Positions 20,990-31,489 of a stretch of DNA of 64,000 bases are shown here, in pieces. The translations under genes were made by a program, and so were the position numbers. The stretch is from Vibrio metoecus (lineage in GTDB: Bacteria; Pseudomonadota; Gammaproteobacteria; Enterobacterales; Vibrionaceae), in contig NZ_JJMN01000008.1 in assembly GCF_000696385.1 (NCBI RefSeq), forward strand, positions 1 to 64,000. Reading direction: 5' to 3'. Below the pieces are notes generated by a model, which worked only from the letters and a program-made list of their open reading frames with translations, ran no database searches and was not told the DNA's origin. Numbering within the stretch: position 1 is the stretch's first letter; every line of letters starts with the position of its first letter.

Positions 20990-21874
20990 TTATTCGGACT
21001 TATAAATCTGCTCTAAGCGCTGATCTTTACGTTGCCAAATCTCACTCAACCATAACTGGAACTGACGCTTAAACTGCTTATCGGTGAAATAATCACCCTG
21101 TACTTGGGCATCTACCGGTAGCAAATCAATGTGCACCACAATGCGCTGCATACGCCCCATCAATAAATCGCGAAACGGTTTTGCTCGATTGTCTGGATAG
21201 GCTAAGGTCACATCGATAATATGCTCAAACTGCTCACCCATTGCGGCTAACGTGTAAGCAATGCCACCGGTTTTCGGTTGCAATACATGCTGATAACCCA
21301 CACCGCTACGTTGCTGCTTCTGAGAATTAAAACGCGTTCCTTCCACATAGTTCACGACCGTGGTAGGAACGGCGCGGAATTTTTCACACGAGCGGCGCGT
21401 CGTCGCTAAATCTTGGCCGCGTTTGTGCGGATTACGCAGCAGATACTCCCGCGAATAGCGGCGCATAAACGGCATATCCAGCGCCCAACACGCCATGCCA
21501 ATGAATGGTACATACAGCAGTTGCTGTTTGAGGAAAAATTTCGGCATCGGGATGCGGTCTTTAAACACGCAGCACAACACCACGATATCCGTCCAACTCA
21601 AATGATTAGAAATCAGTAAATACCAACCCTGCTTACTTAGGGTTTCACCACCTTGAATATCCCACTCCACACGATTGGAAAGCTGCAGAACCCAGGCGTT
21701 GACACTCGCCCATGACCACATCACCCAGTTGGCGGCTTGCGTAGCCTGCGCTTTCCATGCCGCTGACGGCAGCAAGAGTTTAATCAAAGCAATAAAGCAG
21801 ATCAGCAGCGAATGGAGTGCCGAGTTCAGCACCACGAAAGTCACATTCAGCGCAAGGAGCAAGTAAGCCAACAT
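20990..21874 (-). CDS. YihG-like lysophospholipid acyltransferase
   Basis: A 294-residue membrane-anchored LPLAT/PlsC-fold acyltransferase. It has an N-terminal hydrophobic helix, the catalytic HX4D motif in SNHLSWTDIVVL, and a substrate-binding block around NYVEGTRFN. The position next to dsbA matches E. coli yihG, whose product is a secondary 1-acylglycerol-3-phosphate acyltransferase. It is convergent with dsbA. Confidence 0.88.
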   Translation of the reverse strand: MLAYLLLALNVTFVVLNSALHSLLICFIALIKLLLPSAAWKAQATQAANWVMWSWASVNAWVLQLSNRVEWDIQGGETLSKQGWYLLISNHLSWTDIVVLCCVFKDRIPMPKFFLKQQLLYVPFIGMACWALDMPFMRRYSREYLLRNPHKRGQDLATTRRSCEKFRAVPTTVVNYVEGTRFNSQKQQRSGVGYQHVLQPKTGGIAYTLAAMGEQFEHIIDVTLAYPDNRAKPFRDLLMGRMQRIVVHIDLLPVDAQVQGDYFTDKQFKRQFQLWLSEIWQRKDQRLEQIYKSE

Positions 21875-21963
21875 AGTTCTCAGTTCAAAGATGAGTAAAA
21901 AAACAGCGTGTGATTATACAAACTTGTCATCGTAATGAAACATGAACTCTGCAGGTCAGAGTA

Positions 21964-23491
21964 CTAGACGTTCTGCGCACTGAGCTGTTTGAGTAAGCGA
22001 TCCATGGCTCGATAGCCCAACGCCTCGGCCAAATGTGGACGAGCGATCTGCGCTTCACCTTGCAAATCCGCTATGGTTCGCGCCACTTTAATGATCCGGT
22101 GGTAAGCCCGAATCGATAAACCCAAGCGATGCAGCGCGCTTTCTAGAAATTCCGCATCCGCTTTAAGCAAAGGGCAATACTGTTCAATTTCTCGACTTTG
22201 CAGCAAAGCATTCACTTTGCCCGATCGCGCCAACATACGCTCACGCGCTACCCACACTCGCTGGCGCACAGCCGCCGTCGATTCACCACGATCGCCCCCA
22301 TTGGCGAGCGTACCTTTGGGTAACGCTGGGATCTCAATCGACATATCAAAGCGATCCAACAAGGGGCCAGAGAGCCGACTCAAATAGCGCAAAATACTCT
22401 GTGGATTAGCACGCGCCTGACTGCCTTCGTAATAACCCGTGGGGCTTGGATTTAACGCGCCGACTAATTGAAAGCGCGCTGGAAAACGGGTTTTCCCCTG
22501 CGCACGAGAAATCACGATCTCGCCTGATTCCAGCGGTTCACGCAGAGAATCCAACACTTTGCGCTCAAACTCCGGCATTTCGTCCAAAAACAACAACCCA
22601 TTATGGGCGAGAGAAATTTCACCGGGGCGCGGAATGGTACCGCCCCCGACCAAAGCCGCCATTGAGCTTGAATGGTGTGGAGAACGAAAAGGGCGCAACT
22701 TCCAGTTGTGTTGATTAATTTCTTGCTGAGTGAGAGAGGCAATCGAGGCCGTCTCCATCGCCTCTTCGTCACTCATTTCTGGCAATAAATACGCACAGCC
22801 GTGAAGCGAGCATGGTTTTCCCCGTCCCGGGAGGGCCGAGAAACAGCAGGTTGTGATTGCCAGCAGCAGCAATTTCCAACGCACGTTTGCCTTGCTGTTG
22901 ACCAATGATGTCTTGCAGATCGCGCGTATGACTACTCACTTCCTGCACACTGGGCGAACTTTGAAACAATGACAGGTTCTGCTGGCCACACAAATCGGCA
23001 CACACTTCCAATAAGCTTTGCGCCGATTTATGCCGCTCACTCCCGACTAACGCCGCCTGATCACCATTACAGTGTGGCACCACTAAACAGCGATGGACTT
23101 GATTAGCCGCGAGCGCGGCAGGCAACACCCCTTTCACACCACGAATTTCACCCGATAGCGCCAGTTCACCAATAAATTCGTAATTTTCCAGCTTAGTTCG
23201 CGCAATTTGATCCGAGGCGGCCAAAATACCGAGTGCTATCGGAAGATCGAAACGCCCTCCCTCTTTAGGCAGATCAGCAGGGGCTAAGTTGACCGTAATG
23301 CGTTTCGCCGGAAACTCAAATCGAGAATTGATGATTGCGCTACGCACTCGATCGCGTGACTCTTTTACCGTGGTTTCCGGCAACCCAACTAAGGTAAACC
23401 CCGGCATTCCATTACTGATGTGAACCTCAACCGTGACCGGAGGTGCCTGCACACCAATACTGGCGCGGCTGTGAATGATCGCAAGTCCCAT
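21964..23491 (-). CDS. comM: ComM, Mg-chelatase-like AAA+ branch-migration helicase (frameshifted here)
   Basis: A hexameric AAA+ helicase known in V. cholerae to promote branch migration during natural transformation (formerly YifB). ATG 23491 gives MGLAIIHSRASIGVQAPPVTVEV. An N-terminal Lon-S16-like domain is followed by the Walker A LFLGPPGTGKTML, Walker B GLLFLDEMPEF and a C-terminal Mg-chelatase domain. The frame breaks near 22791: coding-strand TGC GAT TTA TTG is expected but an extra T gives TGCGTATTTATTG. The corrected length is 508 residues, as in E. coli. Confidence 0.94.
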
Positions 23492-23699
23492 TGTATCCCT
23501 TAGTGTTTGATCAAAAAGCATTCAGCGCCTGAAGGTGTGGCGATAAAAAGCACAGAATGGGTTATATAGCGTGATGAGATAAAACAGGAATGTGAAAAAA
23601 GAATGAGTTTTTGCTTGTCATGTAACGAAGATGTGTGTTACCACTAGAAGCGCAAACACATTGGTAAGATATTAGTTCAACCTTTAAAACGAATTAACT

Positions 23700-23789
23700 A
23701 TGAACTTGAACGCTCGCATCAACGCTCTAATTAACCTAATTATCGTGGTCATTCTAGTGACGACGCGGGGGCGAGTGGGCGAAAAATAA
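23700..23789 (+). CDS. ilvL: ilv operon leader peptide IlvL
   Basis: A 29-codon ORF, MNLNARINALINLIIVVILV then TTRGRVGEK. It is rich in Ile, Leu and Val codons, the three regulatory amino acids of the operon. It is followed by a strong attenuator and then ilvG. The sequence differs from E. coli IlvL but the design is the same: ribosome stalling at the branched-chain codons prevents terminator formation. Confidence 0.85.
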   Translation: MNLNARINALINLIIVVILVTTRGRVGEK

Positions 23790-23802
23790 GTAACCGAATC
23801 CA

Positions 23803-23838
23803 AGAAACCCCCGCACTGAAAAGTCCGGGGGTTTTTTT
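23803..23838 (+). terminator. ilv attenuator terminator
   Basis: AAACCCCCG / CGGGGGTTT stem with a 12-nt loop followed by a run of T. It lies 14 nt after the ilvL stop and 187 nt before ilvG. The leader ORF has a GC-rich 3' part (CGACGCGGGGGCG) that could form the competing structures. Confidence 0.88.
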
Positions 23839-24024
23839 ACAACTCAGACAGACCAAAAAAAGACACATTCTGAATAAGTTACACCCAGCAACTGATGAAT
23901 ACCGAATCGGTAACCCTCAGTTGGGATAACCCCAGAATAAGCAGGAAGAATGGGAGCGGCACATGAAGTGCAAACACAACACACAGGAAGGCAGCGACAC
24001 GTATTGTTGCCATAAGGAGGCACG

Positions 24025-25671
24025 ATGACCGGAGCACAGTTAGTCGTTGCCGCATTAAAACAACAGGGCATCAAAACCGTTTTTGGTTACCCTGGCGGCG
24101 CTATCATGCCGATTTATGATGCGCTGTATGACGGAGGTGTCGAACACATCCTCTGCCGCCATGAACAAGGTGCAGCCATGGCCGCAATTGGCATGGCGCG
24201 CTCAACTCAACAAGTGGCGGTGTGCATGGCCACTTCAGGTCCCGGCGCCACCAACTTGGTGACGGGTTTGGCGGATGCCTTTCTTGATTCGGTTCCCCTC
24301 GTCGCCATCACTGGGCAAGTTGCCAGCTCACACATCGGCACTGATGCGTTTCAAGAGATGGATGTGATCGGCATGTCGCTCTCTTGTACCAAACACAGCT
24401 ACTTAGTCACCGACATCAACGAGCTTGCACCCACGTTAGCCGAAGCATTCGAAGTCGCAAAAACGGGTCGTCCCGGCCCAGTGCTGGTAGACATCGCCAA
24501 AGACGTACAGCTCGGCAAAGCGCCAGTCTCCGCTTTGCCAAGCTTTACCCCTCCCGCAATGCCACATGTGGATGCAACGCAGCTAGCCAACGCACAAGCT
24601 CTACTCGCGCAAAGTAAGCGTCCGGTATTGTATGTGGGCGGCGGTGTACAACTGGCGAATGCCACAGACACAGTGCGTGAGTTTTTACGCCTCAACCCCA
24701 TGCCTTCAGTGAGCACACTCAAAGGCTTAGGAACCATCGAGCGTCACGACCCACACTATCTCGGTATGCTGGGCATGCACGGCACCAAAGCGGCAAACTT
24801 AATCGTACAAGAGTGTGATTTACTGATCGCTGTTGGTGCGCGTTTCGATGACCGCGTGACAGGTAAACTCGATACTTTCGCGCCTCATGCCAAAGTGATC
24901 CATGTCGATATTGATGCGGCAGAGTTTAACAAACTGCGTCATGCCCATGCTGCACTGCGCGGTGATATCAACCTCATCCTGCCGCAGTTGGAATTGAGCC
25001 ACGACATTTCCCCTTGGGTACATCATAGCGAGAGTCTGCGTAGTGGGTTCAAATGGCGCTACGATCATCCGGGCGACAACATCTTCGCACCACTGCTGCT
25101 CAAGCAACTGTCGGATATGATGCCGGACTCTTCGATTGTCTCAACCGATGTCGGTCAACACCAAATGTGGGCTGCGCAGCACATTCAGCCACGTGCACCA
25201 CAAAACTTCATCTCGTCCGCAGGTCTTGGCACCATGGGTTTCGGTTTACCGGCGGCAATGGGTGCTGCGGTCGCGCGTCCTGACGATCAATCGATCCTGA
25301 TCAGCGGTGATGGCTCTTTCATGATGAACGTGCAAGAGCTTGGTACGCTGAAGCGTCGCCAGATCCCCGTCAAAATGGTGCTGCTGGATAACCAACGTTT
25401 GGGCATGGTGCGCCAATGGCAGTCACTGTTTTTTGATGGCCGCCACAGCGAAACCATTTTGGATGACAACCCAGATTTCGTGATGCTGGCCAAAGCCTTC
25501 AACATCCCCGGCAAAACCATCAGCCGCAAAGAAGAAGTGGAACCTGCGCTGCGTGAAATGCTGGCCAGCAAAACCGCTTATCTGCTGCACGTGCTGATTG
25601 ATGAAGAAGAGAACGTGTGGCCACTGGTGCCACCGGGCGCATCCAATACCGACATGCTTGAGAACACCTAA
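24025..25671 (+). CDS. ilvG: Acetolactate synthase II large subunit
   Basis: ThDP-dependent acetohydroxyacid synthase isozyme II, the first common step of branched-chain amino-acid synthesis. The 548-residue protein has the N-terminal [15 protein letters not shown], the catalytic-Glu region [17 protein letters not shown], a central FAD-binding domain and the C-terminal ThDP motif [19 protein letters not shown]. Unlike in E. coli K-12, ilvG is intact. ilvM follows after 10 nt. Confidence 0.97.
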   Translation: MTGAQLVVAALKQQGIKTVFGYPGGAIMPIYDALYDGGVEHILCRHEQGAAMAAIGMARSTQQVAVCMATSGPGATNLVTGLADAFLDSVPLVAITGQVASSHIGTDAFQEMDVIGMSLSCTKHSYLVTDINELAPTLAEAFEVAKTGRPGPVLVDIAKDVQLGKAPVSALPSFTPPAMPHVDATQLANAQALLAQSKRPVLYVGGGVQLANATDTVREFLRLNPMPSVSTLKGLGTIERHDPHYLGMLGMHGTKAANLIVQECDLLIAVGARFDDRVTGKLDTFAPHAKVIHVDIDAAEFNKLRHAHAALRGDINLILPQLELSHDISPWVHHSESLRSGFKWRYDHPGDNIFAPLLLKQLSDMMPDSSIVSTDVGQHQMWAAQHIQPRAPQNFISSAGLGTMGFGLPAAMGAAVARPDDQSILISGDGSFMMNVQELGTLKRRQIPVKMVLLDNQRLGMVRQWQSLFFDGRHSETILDDNPDFVMLAKAFNIPGKTISRKEEVEPALREMLASKTAYLLHVLIDEEENVWPLVPPGASNTDMLENT

Positions 25672-25681
25672 GGAGAGGCAC

Positions 25682-25966
25682 ATGCAACGTTATCTACTCG
25701 ATATTAAAGCGGACGATAAACCGGTGTTATTAGAGCGCGTGTTGCGCGTGACGCGTCATCGTGGTTTTGTCATCAAGCAAGTCGCGGCAACCCAAAATCA
25801 TGAAAGCAAAATCGCCAGCGTTGAGATCATTGTCGACAGTGACAGACCGATCACGACCCTGACCAATCAAATTGAAAAACTGTGGGATGTGCGTACTGTG
25901 GAAGTCACAGCGATCAGAAATGACGAGCTGCCCAATAACAACTTACAACAAAAGATTTGCGCATAA
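25682..25966 (+). CDS. ilvM: Acetolactate synthase II small (regulatory) subunit
   Basis: A 94-residue ACT-domain subunit of AHAS II (MQRYLLDIKADDKPVLLERV then LRVTRHRGF). It is needed for full catalytic activity of IlvG. The start ATG 25682 is preceded by AGGAGAGG. ilvE follows after 11 nt. Confidence 0.94.
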   Translation: MQRYLLDIKADDKPVLLERVLRVTRHRGFVIKQVAATQNHESKIASVEIIVDSDRPITTLTNQIEKLWDVRTVEVTAIRNDELPNNNLQQKICA

Positions 25967-25977
25967 GGAAGGCAATC

Positions 25978-26916
25978 ATGGCAACAAAAACTGCTGATTA
26001 TATTTGGTTCAATGGCGAGATGATCCCATGGGCGAATGCGACCGTTCACGTACTCACCCATGCAATGCACTACGGCACTTCGGTGTTTGAAGGCGTTCGC
26101 TGCTACAACACCCCAAAAGGCCCTATCATCTTCCGCCATCGCGAACACGCGCAGCGCCTGCTTGATTCAGCCAAAATCTACCGCTTCCCAATCCCTTATT
26201 CGATTGAGACCATCATGGAAGCGACGCGCGAAACCTTACGCGTCAACAAACTCGATAACGCTTACATTCGCCCATTGGCGTATGTGGGTAACGTGGGTCT
26301 TGGCGTGTGTCCACCGGTTGGCACCGAAATGGATCTGATGATTGCCGCTTTCCCTTGGGGGGCTTACCTCGGTGAAGAAGCGCTAGAAAATGGCGTGGAT
26401 GCCATGGTTTCCAGCTGGCATCGCGCGGCACCGAACACCATTCCAACCGCGGCAAAAGCGGGGGGTAACTACCTATCTTCTCTACTGGTTGGCGGTGAAG
26501 CACGTCGCCACGGTTACGCGGAAGGCATTGCGCTCAGTGTGGATGGTTATCTTTCTGAAGGCGCGGGCGAAAACATTTTCGTAGTGAAAAACGGCGTGAT
26601 CCTGACGCCACCGACCACCAGCTCTATCCTGCCGGGTATCACCCGTGATTCGATCATGACGCTGGCACGCGACATGGGTTATGAAGTGCGCGAAGCCAAC
26701 ATCTCGCGTGAAGCACTCTATCTGGCCGACGAAATTTTCATGACCGGCACCGCCGCCGAAGTGGTTCCGGTGCGTAGCGTGGATAAGATCACCGTGGGTG
26801 CAGGTAAACGCGGCCCAATCACCAAAGTGGTACAAGATGCTTACTTTGGCCTGTTCAAAGGCACCACGGAAGATAAGTGGGGCTGGTTGGATTACGTTTA
26901 CCCAGCAGCGAAGTAA
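25978..26916 (+). CDS. ilvE: Branched-chain amino-acid aminotransferase
   Basis: A PLP-dependent fold-type IV transaminase that makes Ile, Leu and Val from their 2-keto acids with glutamate. At 312 residues from ATG 25978 it shows THAMHYGTSVFEGVRCYNT, the PLP-lysine segment AAKAGGNYLSSLL and SEGAGENIFVVKNG. The order ilvG-M-E-D-A is classical. Confidence 0.97.
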   Translation: MATKTADYIWFNGEMIPWANATVHVLTHAMHYGTSVFEGVRCYNTPKGPIIFRHREHAQRLLDSAKIYRFPIPYSIETIMEATRETLRVNKLDNAYIRPLAYVGNVGLGVCPPVGTEMDLMIAAFPWGAYLGEEALENGVDAMVSSWHRAAPNTIPTAAKAGGNYLSSLLVGGEARRHGYAEGIALSVDGYLSEGAGENIFVVKNGVILTPPTTSSILPGITRDSIMTLARDMGYEVREANISREALYLADEIFMTGTAAEVVPVRSVDKITVGAGKRGPITKVVQDAYFGLFKGTTEDKWGWLDYVYPAAK

Positions 26917-26925
26917 GGAGTTTCC

Positions 26926-28767
26926 ATGCCTAAGTACCGTTCCGCCACCACCACACACGGACGTAATATGGCGGGTGCGCGCGCATTATGGCGCGCCACT
27001 GGCGTCAAAGAGGAAGATTTTGGTAAGCCGATCATTGCGGTGGTCAACTCCTTCACTCAATTTGTTCCCGGCCATGTGCATTTAAAAGATCTTGGCCAAC
27101 TGGTTGCGCGCGAAATTGAAGCCGCTGGCGGTATTGCCAAAGAGTTCAACACCATTGCGGTCGATGACGGTATCGCTATGGGTCACGGTGGTATGCTCTA
27201 CTCGCTGCCATCGCGTGAACTGATCGCCGATTCCGTCGAATACATGGTCAACGCGCACTGCGCCGATGCCATGGTGTGTATCTCCAACTGTGACAAAATC
27301 ACTCCGGGAATGCTGATGGCGGCGATGCGCCTCAATATTCCGGCGATCTTCGTCTCTGGCGGCCCAATGGAAGCGGGGAAAACCAAGCTTTCTGACCAAA
27401 TCATCAAGCTCGACTTGGTCGATGCCATGATGCAAGGCGCCGATCCAAAAGTATCGGATGCACAGAGTGAGCAGATCGAACGCTCAGCGTGTCCAACTTG
27501 CGGCTCTTGCTCGGGGATGTTTACCGCCAACTCGATGAACTGTTTGACCGAAGCGCTGGGTCTCTCTCAGCCGGGTAACGGCTCACTACTCGCCACGCAT
27601 GCCGATCGCAAACAGCTATTTTTGAGCGCAGGGCAACGCATTGTTGAGCTGACCAAACGCTACTACGAGCAAGATGATGCTTCGGCTCTGCCACGCAATA
27701 TTGCCAACAAAGCGGCGTTTGAAAACGCGATGGCGCTGGATATTGCGATGGGTGGCTCCACCAACACGGTGTTACACCTGTTGGCAGCAGCGCAGGAAGG
27801 CGATGTTGCGTTTGATATGACCGATATCGATCGCATGTCTCGCCAAGTGCCGCACTTATGTAAAGTCGCGCCTTCTACTCAGAAATACCATATGGAAGAT
27901 GTGCACCGCGCCGGCGGTGTGATGGGGATTTTGGGTGAGCTGCAACGTGCAGGCCTACTCAACGATCAAACCCGCACCGTATTAGGCATTTCACTGCAAG
28001 AACAGCTTGCACAATACGATGTGAAACAGAGCGAAAACCAAGCCGTACGTACTATGTTCCGCGCAGGTCCTGCGGGTATTCGCACTACCCAAGCTTTCTC
28101 GCAAGATTGTCGCTGGGATACGCTCGATGACGATCGCCAAGAGGGTTGTATCCGCGATAAAGCGCATGCTTACAGCCAAGATGGCGGCCTTGCCGTACTC
28201 AAAGGCAACTTGGCGCTGGATGGCTGTATCGTAAAAACCGCTGGCGTAGATGAAAGTATCCTCAAATTCCGTGGCCCTGCCGTGGTATTTGAAAGTCAGG
28301 AAGATGCAGTCAGCGGCATTCTTGGCGGCCAAGTCCAAGCCGGTGACGTCGTGGTCATTCGTTATGAAGGTCCAAAAGGTGGACCGGGCATGCAAGAGAT
28401 GCTCTACCCAACCACTTACCTCAAATCGATGGGACTGGGTAAACAGTGCGCGCTACTGACTGATGGTCGCTTCTCGGGTGGCACGTCCGGCTTGTCGATT
28501 GGTCACGCCTCTCCGGAAGCCGCGAATGGCGGTACGATTGGCTTGGTACGCAGTGGCGACAGCATCGCGATTGATATTCCAAACCGCTCGATCACGCTGG
28601 AAGTCAGCGAATCTGAGCTGGCGGCTCGCCGCGCTGAGCAAGATAAACTCGGCTGGAAACCAGTGGATCGCCAACGTACCGTTTCTTTGGCGCTTAAAGC
28701 CTATGCCAGCATGGCAACCAGTGCAGACAAAGGTGCAGTGCGCGATAAGTCCAAACTTGAGGGCTAA
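26926..28767 (+). CDS. ilvD: Dihydroxy-acid dehydratase
   Basis: An iron-sulfur enzyme that dehydrates 2,3-dihydroxy acids to 2-keto acids in the Ile/Val pathway. The 613-residue protein has [16 protein letters not shown] and the cysteine-containing [19 protein letters not shown], which supply cluster ligands, plus the C-terminal [13 protein letters not shown]. ilvA starts 3 nt downstream. Confidence 0.97.
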   Translation: MPKYRSATTTHGRNMAGARALWRATGVKEEDFGKPIIAVVNSFTQFVPGHVHLKDLGQLVAREIEAAGGIAKEFNTIAVDDGIAMGHGGMLYSLPSRELIADSVEYMVNAHCADAMVCISNCDKITPGMLMAAMRLNIPAIFVSGGPMEAGKTKLSDQIIKLDLVDAMMQGADPKVSDAQSEQIERSACPTCGSCSGMFTANSMNCLTEALGLSQPGNGSLLATHADRKQLFLSAGQRIVELTKRYYEQDDASALPRNIANKAAFENAMALDIAMGGSTNTVLHLLAAAQEGDVAFDMTDIDRMSRQVPHLCKVAPSTQKYHMEDVHRAGGVMGILGELQRAGLLNDQTRTVLGISLQEQLAQYDVKQSENQAVRTMFRAGPAGIRTTQAFSQDCRWDTLDDDRQEGCIRDKAHAYSQDGGLAVLKGNLALDGCIVKTAGVDESILKFRGPAVVFESQEDAVSGILGGQVQAGDVVVIRYEGPKGGPGMQEMLYPTTYLKSMGLGKQCALLTDGRFSGGTSGLSIGHASPEAANGGTIGLVRSGDSIAIDIPNRSITLEVSESELAARRAEQDKLGWKPVDRQRTVSLALKAYASMATSADKGAVRDKSKLEG

Positions 28768-28770
28768 GCC

Positions 28771-30306
28771 ATGGGATCAACCAATCAAACTGGCGCAGAT
28801 TATCTGCGCCAGATCTTGCGCTCTCCGGTGTATGAGGTAGCCAACGTCACGCCACTGCAAACCATGCCGCGTCTTTCGGCGCGCATTGGTAACCAAGTGC
28901 AGATCAAACGTGAAGATCGCCAGCCAGTACACTCGTTTAAACTGCGCGGCGCTTACAACATGGTGTCGCACTTAACCGAAGCACAAAAAGCCGCGGGCGT
29001 GATCGCCGCTTCCGCAGGCAACCACGCTCAGGGCATGGCACTGTCGGGGACGAAACTTGGCATCAAAACCACCATCGTCATGCCACGCACCACGCCAGAC
29101 ATTAAAGTTGAAGCGGTACGCGGATTTGGCGGCGAAGTGCTGCTGCACGGCAGCAATTTCGATGAAGCCAAAGCCGAAGCCGAACGTTTATCCAAAGAGC
29201 AAGGCTACACCTTTGTGCCTCCATTCGATCACCCTTTGGTGATCGCAGGTCAAGGCACGATCGGCATGGAAATGCTGCAACAAAACGGTCACTTGGATTA
29301 CATTTTTGTGCCGGTCGGTGGCGGCGGTTTAGCGGCGGGAGTGGCGGTTCTGGTGAAACAGTTGATGCCGGAGATTCAAGTTATCGCAGTTGAGCCAGAA
29401 GACTCTGCCTGCCTCAAAGCAGCCTTAGATGCGGGTAAGCCTGTGGTTCTGGATCAAGTCAGCATGTTTGCAGATGGTGTCGCTGTAAAACGAATTGGCG
29501 ATGAAACCTTTCGCCTTTGCCAGCAGTACATTGATGGGCACGTGACGGTTTCCAGTGATGAAATCTGCGCAGCGGTGAAAGACATCTTTGAAGATACGCG
29601 TGCGATCGCTGAACCTTCTGGCGCATTGGCGCTGGCTGGGTTGAAAAAATTCGCCGAACAGCAACAGCTCAAAGGTAAGCAGTTAGGGACGGTACTTTCT
29701 GGTGCCAACACCAACTTCCACGGTTTGCGTTATGTTTCTGAACGCTGCGAACTGGGTGAAAAACGCGAAGGCTTACTCGCGGTGACCATTCCAGAGCGCA
29801 AAGGGGCGTTTTTCGACTTCTGCCAAATTATTGGTAACCGCGCCGTCACCGAATTTAACTACCGTTACAGTGACGACAAACTGGCCAATATTTTTGTCGG
29901 TGTGCGTTTAGTCGGCGGTCCAGAAGAGCTGAAATCCATCATTCACGAGCTGCGCCAATCCGGCTATCCGGTGCAAGATCTCTCCGATGATGAAATGGCC
30001 AAGCTGCATATTCGTTACATGATTGGCGGGCGTCCTTCCAAACCGCTGACCGAGCGTTTGTACAGCTTTGAGTTTCCCTGAAATACCCCCGGTGCACTGC
30101 TCAAATTCTTGAGCATGCTCGGCACCCACTGGAACATCAGCTTGTTCAACTACCGCAACCACGGCGCAGACTACGGTCGCGTGCTGTGTGGCTTTGAACT
30201 GGATACACCAGATCTGGTGCGCTTTTCAGAGCATTTAGTTGAACTCGGTTATCGCTATAAAGATGAAACCGATAACCCTGCGTATCGTTTCTTCCTCGCC
30301 AAATAG
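28771..30306 (+). CDS. ilvA: Threonine deaminase IlvA (in-frame TGA near 30079)
   Basis: A PLP-dependent biosynthetic threonine deaminase, the committed step to isoleucine. The N-terminal catalytic domain has the PLP-lysine motif HSFKLRGAYN and the phosphate loop VGGGGLAAG. Two C-terminal ACT-like regulatory domains follow. A TGA at 30079 splits the second regulatory domain after LYSFEFP. The downstream codons read on in the same frame as GALLKFLSMLGTHWNISLFN to 30306. Family sequences have about FPEIPGAL, so roughly three extra bases between 30075 and 30090 (C-runs) explain both the stop and the retained frame. The corrected length is about 510 residues. Confidence 0.94.
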
Positions 30307-30309
30307 TCT

Positions 30310-30337
30310 CCGCCCCACCTTGTTGTGGGGCTTTTTC
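30310..30337 (+). terminator. Terminator after ilvA
   Basis: CCCCAC / GTGGGG stem with a short CTTGTT loop, followed by CTTTTTC. It ends the ilv operon. Confidence 0.75.
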
Positions 30338-30470
30338 TTTCTACTACCCCAAACAATACCCCTATCAACACTATGCACATTAAGCATAGATATAATGCTA
30401 AAGTTTCATTTAATTCATAAAACAATCAGAACTAGACTAGAGTTAATGTTTACCACGTGTGGAGAACCCC

Positions 30471-31451
30471 ATGTTTCAAGCTTTGATTTTAAATCAGCAA
30501 GATAAGCGCACTTTAGCTAGCATCGAACAGATTAACGAAAACCAGTTGCCGGATGGAGAGGTGCTCATCGCTGTCGACTATTCCTCACTCAACTACAAAG
30601 ATGGCTTAGCGATCACTGGCAAAGGCAAAATTATTCGTCAATTCCCAATGGTTCCAGGCATAGATTTGGCGGGTAAAGTGCTCAGCTCAGAAGATGCACG
30701 CTACCAACCGGGTGATGATGTCGTATTGACTGGCTGGGGAGTGGGTGAAAACCACTGGGGTGGTATGGCGCAGAAAGTGCGTCTTAAAGCAGATTGGTTA
30801 GTTCCTATGCCACAAGGTTTCACCAGTAAACAAGCCATGATGATTGGGACTGCGGGCTTTACCGCGATGTTGTGTGTGCAAGCCTTGCTTGACGGCGGTA
30901 TCAAACCAGAAGATGGCGAAGTCTTGGTCACAGGTGCCAGTGGTGGCGTGGGTTCCGTTGCTGTCACCTTGTTGGCGGCACAGGGTTACCAAGTGGTCGC
31001 GGTCACAGGCCGAGTAGAACAAAATGGTCCGCTATTAGAAAAACTTGGCGCTAGCCGCATCATTGACCGCAGCGAATTTGAAGAACCCGCTCGTCCATTG
31101 GAAAAGCAGCTGTGGGCAGGTGCCATTGATACTGTGGGCAGCAAAGTTCTGGCAAAATTACTGGCTCAAATGGATTACGACGGCGTAGTGGCTGCTTGTG
31201 GTTTAGCGGGCGGTTTCGATCTACCGACCACCGTGATGCCGTTTATTCTCCGTAACGTACGCCTACAAGGGGTGGACTCGGTTAACTGCCCATTGGAAAA
31301 ACGTATTGCAGCGTGGGAAAAACTGGTTGAACTGCTTCCTGCAAATTACTTTGAGCAAGCCTGTACTGAAATTTCTCTAGAGCAAGCCGTGCAATATGCA
31401 GAAGACATCACGAATGGTCAGGTGACAGGCCGCGTGGTGATTAAATTGTAA
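30471..31451 (+). CDS. acuI: Acrylyl-CoA reductase (AcuI/YhdH family)
   Basis: A zinc-independent MDR-superfamily oxidoreductase of 326 residues. E. coli YhdH and AcuI reduce acryloyl-CoA to propionyl-CoA with NADPH. The N terminus MFQALILNQQDKRTLASIEQ, the segment YSSLNYKDGLAITGKGKI and the NADPH motif VTGASGGVGSVAVTLLAAQ are typical. ATG 30471 is preceded by GGAG. It stands alone, convergent with a LysR regulator. The symbol is by family only. Confidence 0.85.
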   Translation: MFQALILNQQDKRTLASIEQINENQLPDGEVLIAVDYSSLNYKDGLAITGKGKIIRQFPMVPGIDLAGKVLSSEDARYQPGDDVVLTGWGVGENHWGGMAQKVRLKADWLVPMPQGFTSKQAMMIGTAGFTAMLCVQALLDGGIKPEDGEVLVTGASGGVGSVAVTLLAAQGYQVVAVTGRVEQNGPLLEKLGASRIIDRSEFEEPARPLEKQLWAGAIDTVGSKVLAKLLAQMDYDGVVAACGLAGGFDLPTTVMPFILRNVRLQGVDSVNCPLEKRIAAWEKLVELLPANYFEQACTEISLEQAVQYAEDITNGQVTGRVVIKL

Positions 31452-31458
31452 TGTCATC

Positions 31459-31489
31459 CACACAAGGCCCTATATGGGCCTTGTGTTAT
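31459..31489. terminator. Bidirectional terminator between acuI and the LysR gene
   Basis: CACAAGGCCC / GGGCCTTGTG perfect 10-bp stem with loop TATAT. The stop codon of the convergent LysR gene (31470-31472) is inside the hairpin. It can serve both genes, although the flanking T tracts are weak. Confidence 0.65.
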
